Assembly (NCBI RefSeq): GCF_001426885.1
Contig: NZ_LMFP01000027.1
Span: 1 to 64,000 of the forward strand
Length of the DNA stretch: 64,000 bases
Direction: 5' to 3'
Source of the DNA: Pelomonas sp. Root1444
GTDB taxonomy: Bacteria > Pseudomonadota > Gammaproteobacteria > Burkholderiales > Burkholderiaceae_C
Positions 62,980 through 64,000 of the stretch are shown piece by piece (position 1 is the first letter of the stretch; every line of letters begins with the position of its first letter). Below the pieces are notes generated by a model. It had not been told where the DNA came from. It saw nothing but the letters and a program-made list of their open reading frames with translations, and searched no databases. Position numbers and translations under genes: made by a program.

Positions 62980-64000
62980 ATGTTCATCACCAACACCTGG
63001 TACGTGGCCGCCCGAAGCGACGAGGTCGGCACCGGCAAGCCGCTGGGCCGCAACGTCTGCAACCATGCGATGGCCTTCTTCCGCAACAGCGCCGGACAGG
63101 TCAACGCCGTGGAGGACTTCTGCCCCCACCGCGGCGCGCCGCTTTCGCTGGGCAGCGTGCACGGCGACACCCTCGTCTGCGGCTACCACGGCTTGGCCAT
63201 GGGCGGCGACGGCAAGGTCGTTTCCATGCCCTGCCAGCGCGTGCGGGGCTTTCCGGCCATCCGCAGTTTTCCCGTGCATGAGGCGCATGGCTTCATCTGG
63301 GTCTGGCCGGGCGACGCCGCCCAGGCCGACGCGGCATTGCTGCCGGCCTTCGAGTGGCTAGGCAACCCGGCCTTCGGCTATGGCGGCGGGCTGTACCGCA
63401 TTGCCTGCGACTACCGGCTGATGATCGACAACCTGATGGACCTGACGCACGAGACCTATGTGCACGCCACCAGCATCGGCCAGAAGGAGATCGACGAGAT
63501 CCCCTGCACGACGCGCGTCGAGGGCGACCACGTTGTCACCGAGCGCCACATGCAGGGCATCGAGGCGCCGCCGTTCTGGAAGATGGCGCTGCGCATGAAT
63601 GGCCTGCCCGACGACCAGCCGGTGGACCGCTGGCAGATCTGCCACTTCACGCCGCCCAGCCACATCATGATCGAGGTGGGCGTGGCGCTGGCCGGCCAGG
63701 GCGGCTACAACGCCCCGGACGAAGTGAAGGCCGCGAGCTGGGTGGTGGACTTCATCACCCCCGAGACCGACACGTCCATCCACTACTTCTGGGGCATGGC
63801 GCGCAAGTTCAAGCCGCAGGACGAGACGCTCACCGCGCAGATCCGCGAGGGCCAGGGCAAGATCTTCGCGGAGGACCAGGAGATGCTGGAGCGCCAGCAG
63901 CTCAACCTGCTGGCCTGGCCGCAGCGCCAGCTGCTGATGCTCAACATCGACGGCGGCGGCGTGCAATCGCGCAAGGTCATCGAGCGGCTGCTGGCGGCAC
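62980..64000 (+). CDS. vanA: Vanillate O-demethylase oxygenase subunit (partial, runs off window)
   Basis: 340 codons are present and no stop is reached by 64000; VanA proteins are about 350-360 residues, so only the tail is missing. The Rieske [2Fe-2S] ligands are C48-x-H50 and C67-x2-H70 (FCPHRG, CGYHG). The mononuclear iron site is NLMDLTHETYVH (D154, H157, H162). It demethylates vanillate to protocatechuate plus formaldehyde with a VanB reductase, presumably encoded just beyond the window. A strong AAGGAG site precedes the ATG. The product feeds ligAB. Confidence 0.88.
   Translation, partial: MFITNTWYVAARSDEVGTGKPLGRNVCNHAMAFFRNSAGQVNAVEDFCPHRGAPLSLGSVHGDTLVCGYHGLAMGGDGKVVSMPCQRVRGFPAIRSFPVHEAHGFIWVWPGDAAQADAALLPAFEWLGNPAFGYGGGLYRIACDYRLMIDNLMDLTHETYVHATSIGQKEIDEIPCTTRVEGDHVVTERHMQGIEAPPFWKMALRMNGLPDDQPVDRWQICHFTPPSHIMIEVGVALAGQGGYNAPDEVKAASWVVDFITPETDTSIHYFWGMARKFKPQDETLTAQIREGQGKIFAEDQEMLERQQLNLLAWPQRQLLMLNIDGGGVQSRKVIERLLAA

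Overview
The window looks like part of a high-GC betaproteobacterial chromosome, most likely Burkholderiales (Roseateles/Mitsuaria/Duganella-like). The clues are long TonB-dependent receptors of the Xanthomonas/Duganella type, a BPSL0761-family protein, protocatechuate 4,5-cleavage genes of the lig/pmd type, and DUF1302/DUF1329 outer-membrane proteins. Species is an inference; no rRNA or tRNA gene is visible.

Layout. (1) Positions 1-8.5 kb are accessory DNA: a HEXXH metalloprotease-like gene, two paralogous LexA-like repressors, a BPSL0761-family gene, and a Tn7-like transposition operon (TnsA-like, TnsB with an apparent frameshift, TnsC/TniB, TniQ). One element end is marked by three direct repeats with an exact 30-bp period at 8356-8440. 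(2) Positions 8.6-30.8 kb are a plant cell-wall polysaccharide utilisation region: two TonB receptors, a GH2 and a GH35 beta-galactosidase, an ExuT-like MFS permease, a LysR regulator, a BNR_4 propeller protein, a GH105-DUF2264-DUF4861 operon for unsaturated pectic oligosaccharides, a LacI regulator and a second MFS transporter. LacI-type 14-bp operators lie in front of the second TonB gene, the GH105 operon and lacI itself. (3) Positions 30.8-38.9 kb are aromatic catabolism: pobR-like/pobA, a LysR gene, and an operon of PDC lactonase, a tannase-family esterase and ligA-ligB-ligC. (4) The next gene of that operon, an aldo/keto reductase, is split by a 3066-bp insertion (39031-42096). The insertion has IS21-like multi-repeat ends and a 5-bp target duplication. 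It contains a GH51 arabinofuranosidase, a response-regulator fragment and no recognisable transposase. (5) Positions 42.4-44.5 kb carry a MarR regulator and a GH27 alpha-galactosidase. (6) Positions 44.5-64 kb are a hydroxycinnamate/coniferyl-alcohol region around a XylR/DmpR-type sigma-54 activator. Leftward: aldehyde dehydrogenase, CalA-like dehydrogenase, DUF1302, DUF1329, YCF48-like propeller, MMPL/RND transporter, esterase. Rightward: thiolase, CoA-transferase, enoyl-CoA hydratase, feruloyl-CoA synthase-like ligase, 3-hydroxyacyl-CoA dehydrogenase, and a vanA-like Rieske oxygenase cut by the window end. Each arm has a candidate -24/-12 promoter and an upstream inverted repeat.

Together the genes suggest a plant-litter specialist. 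Glycosidases take apart galactan, arabinan and pectin side chains. The released or lignin-derived phenolics (coniferyl alcohol, ferulate, 4-hydroxybenzoate, esters) are then routed through vanillate to protocatechuate and on into 4,5-ring cleavage. All family calls come from reading motifs by eye; no database search was run.
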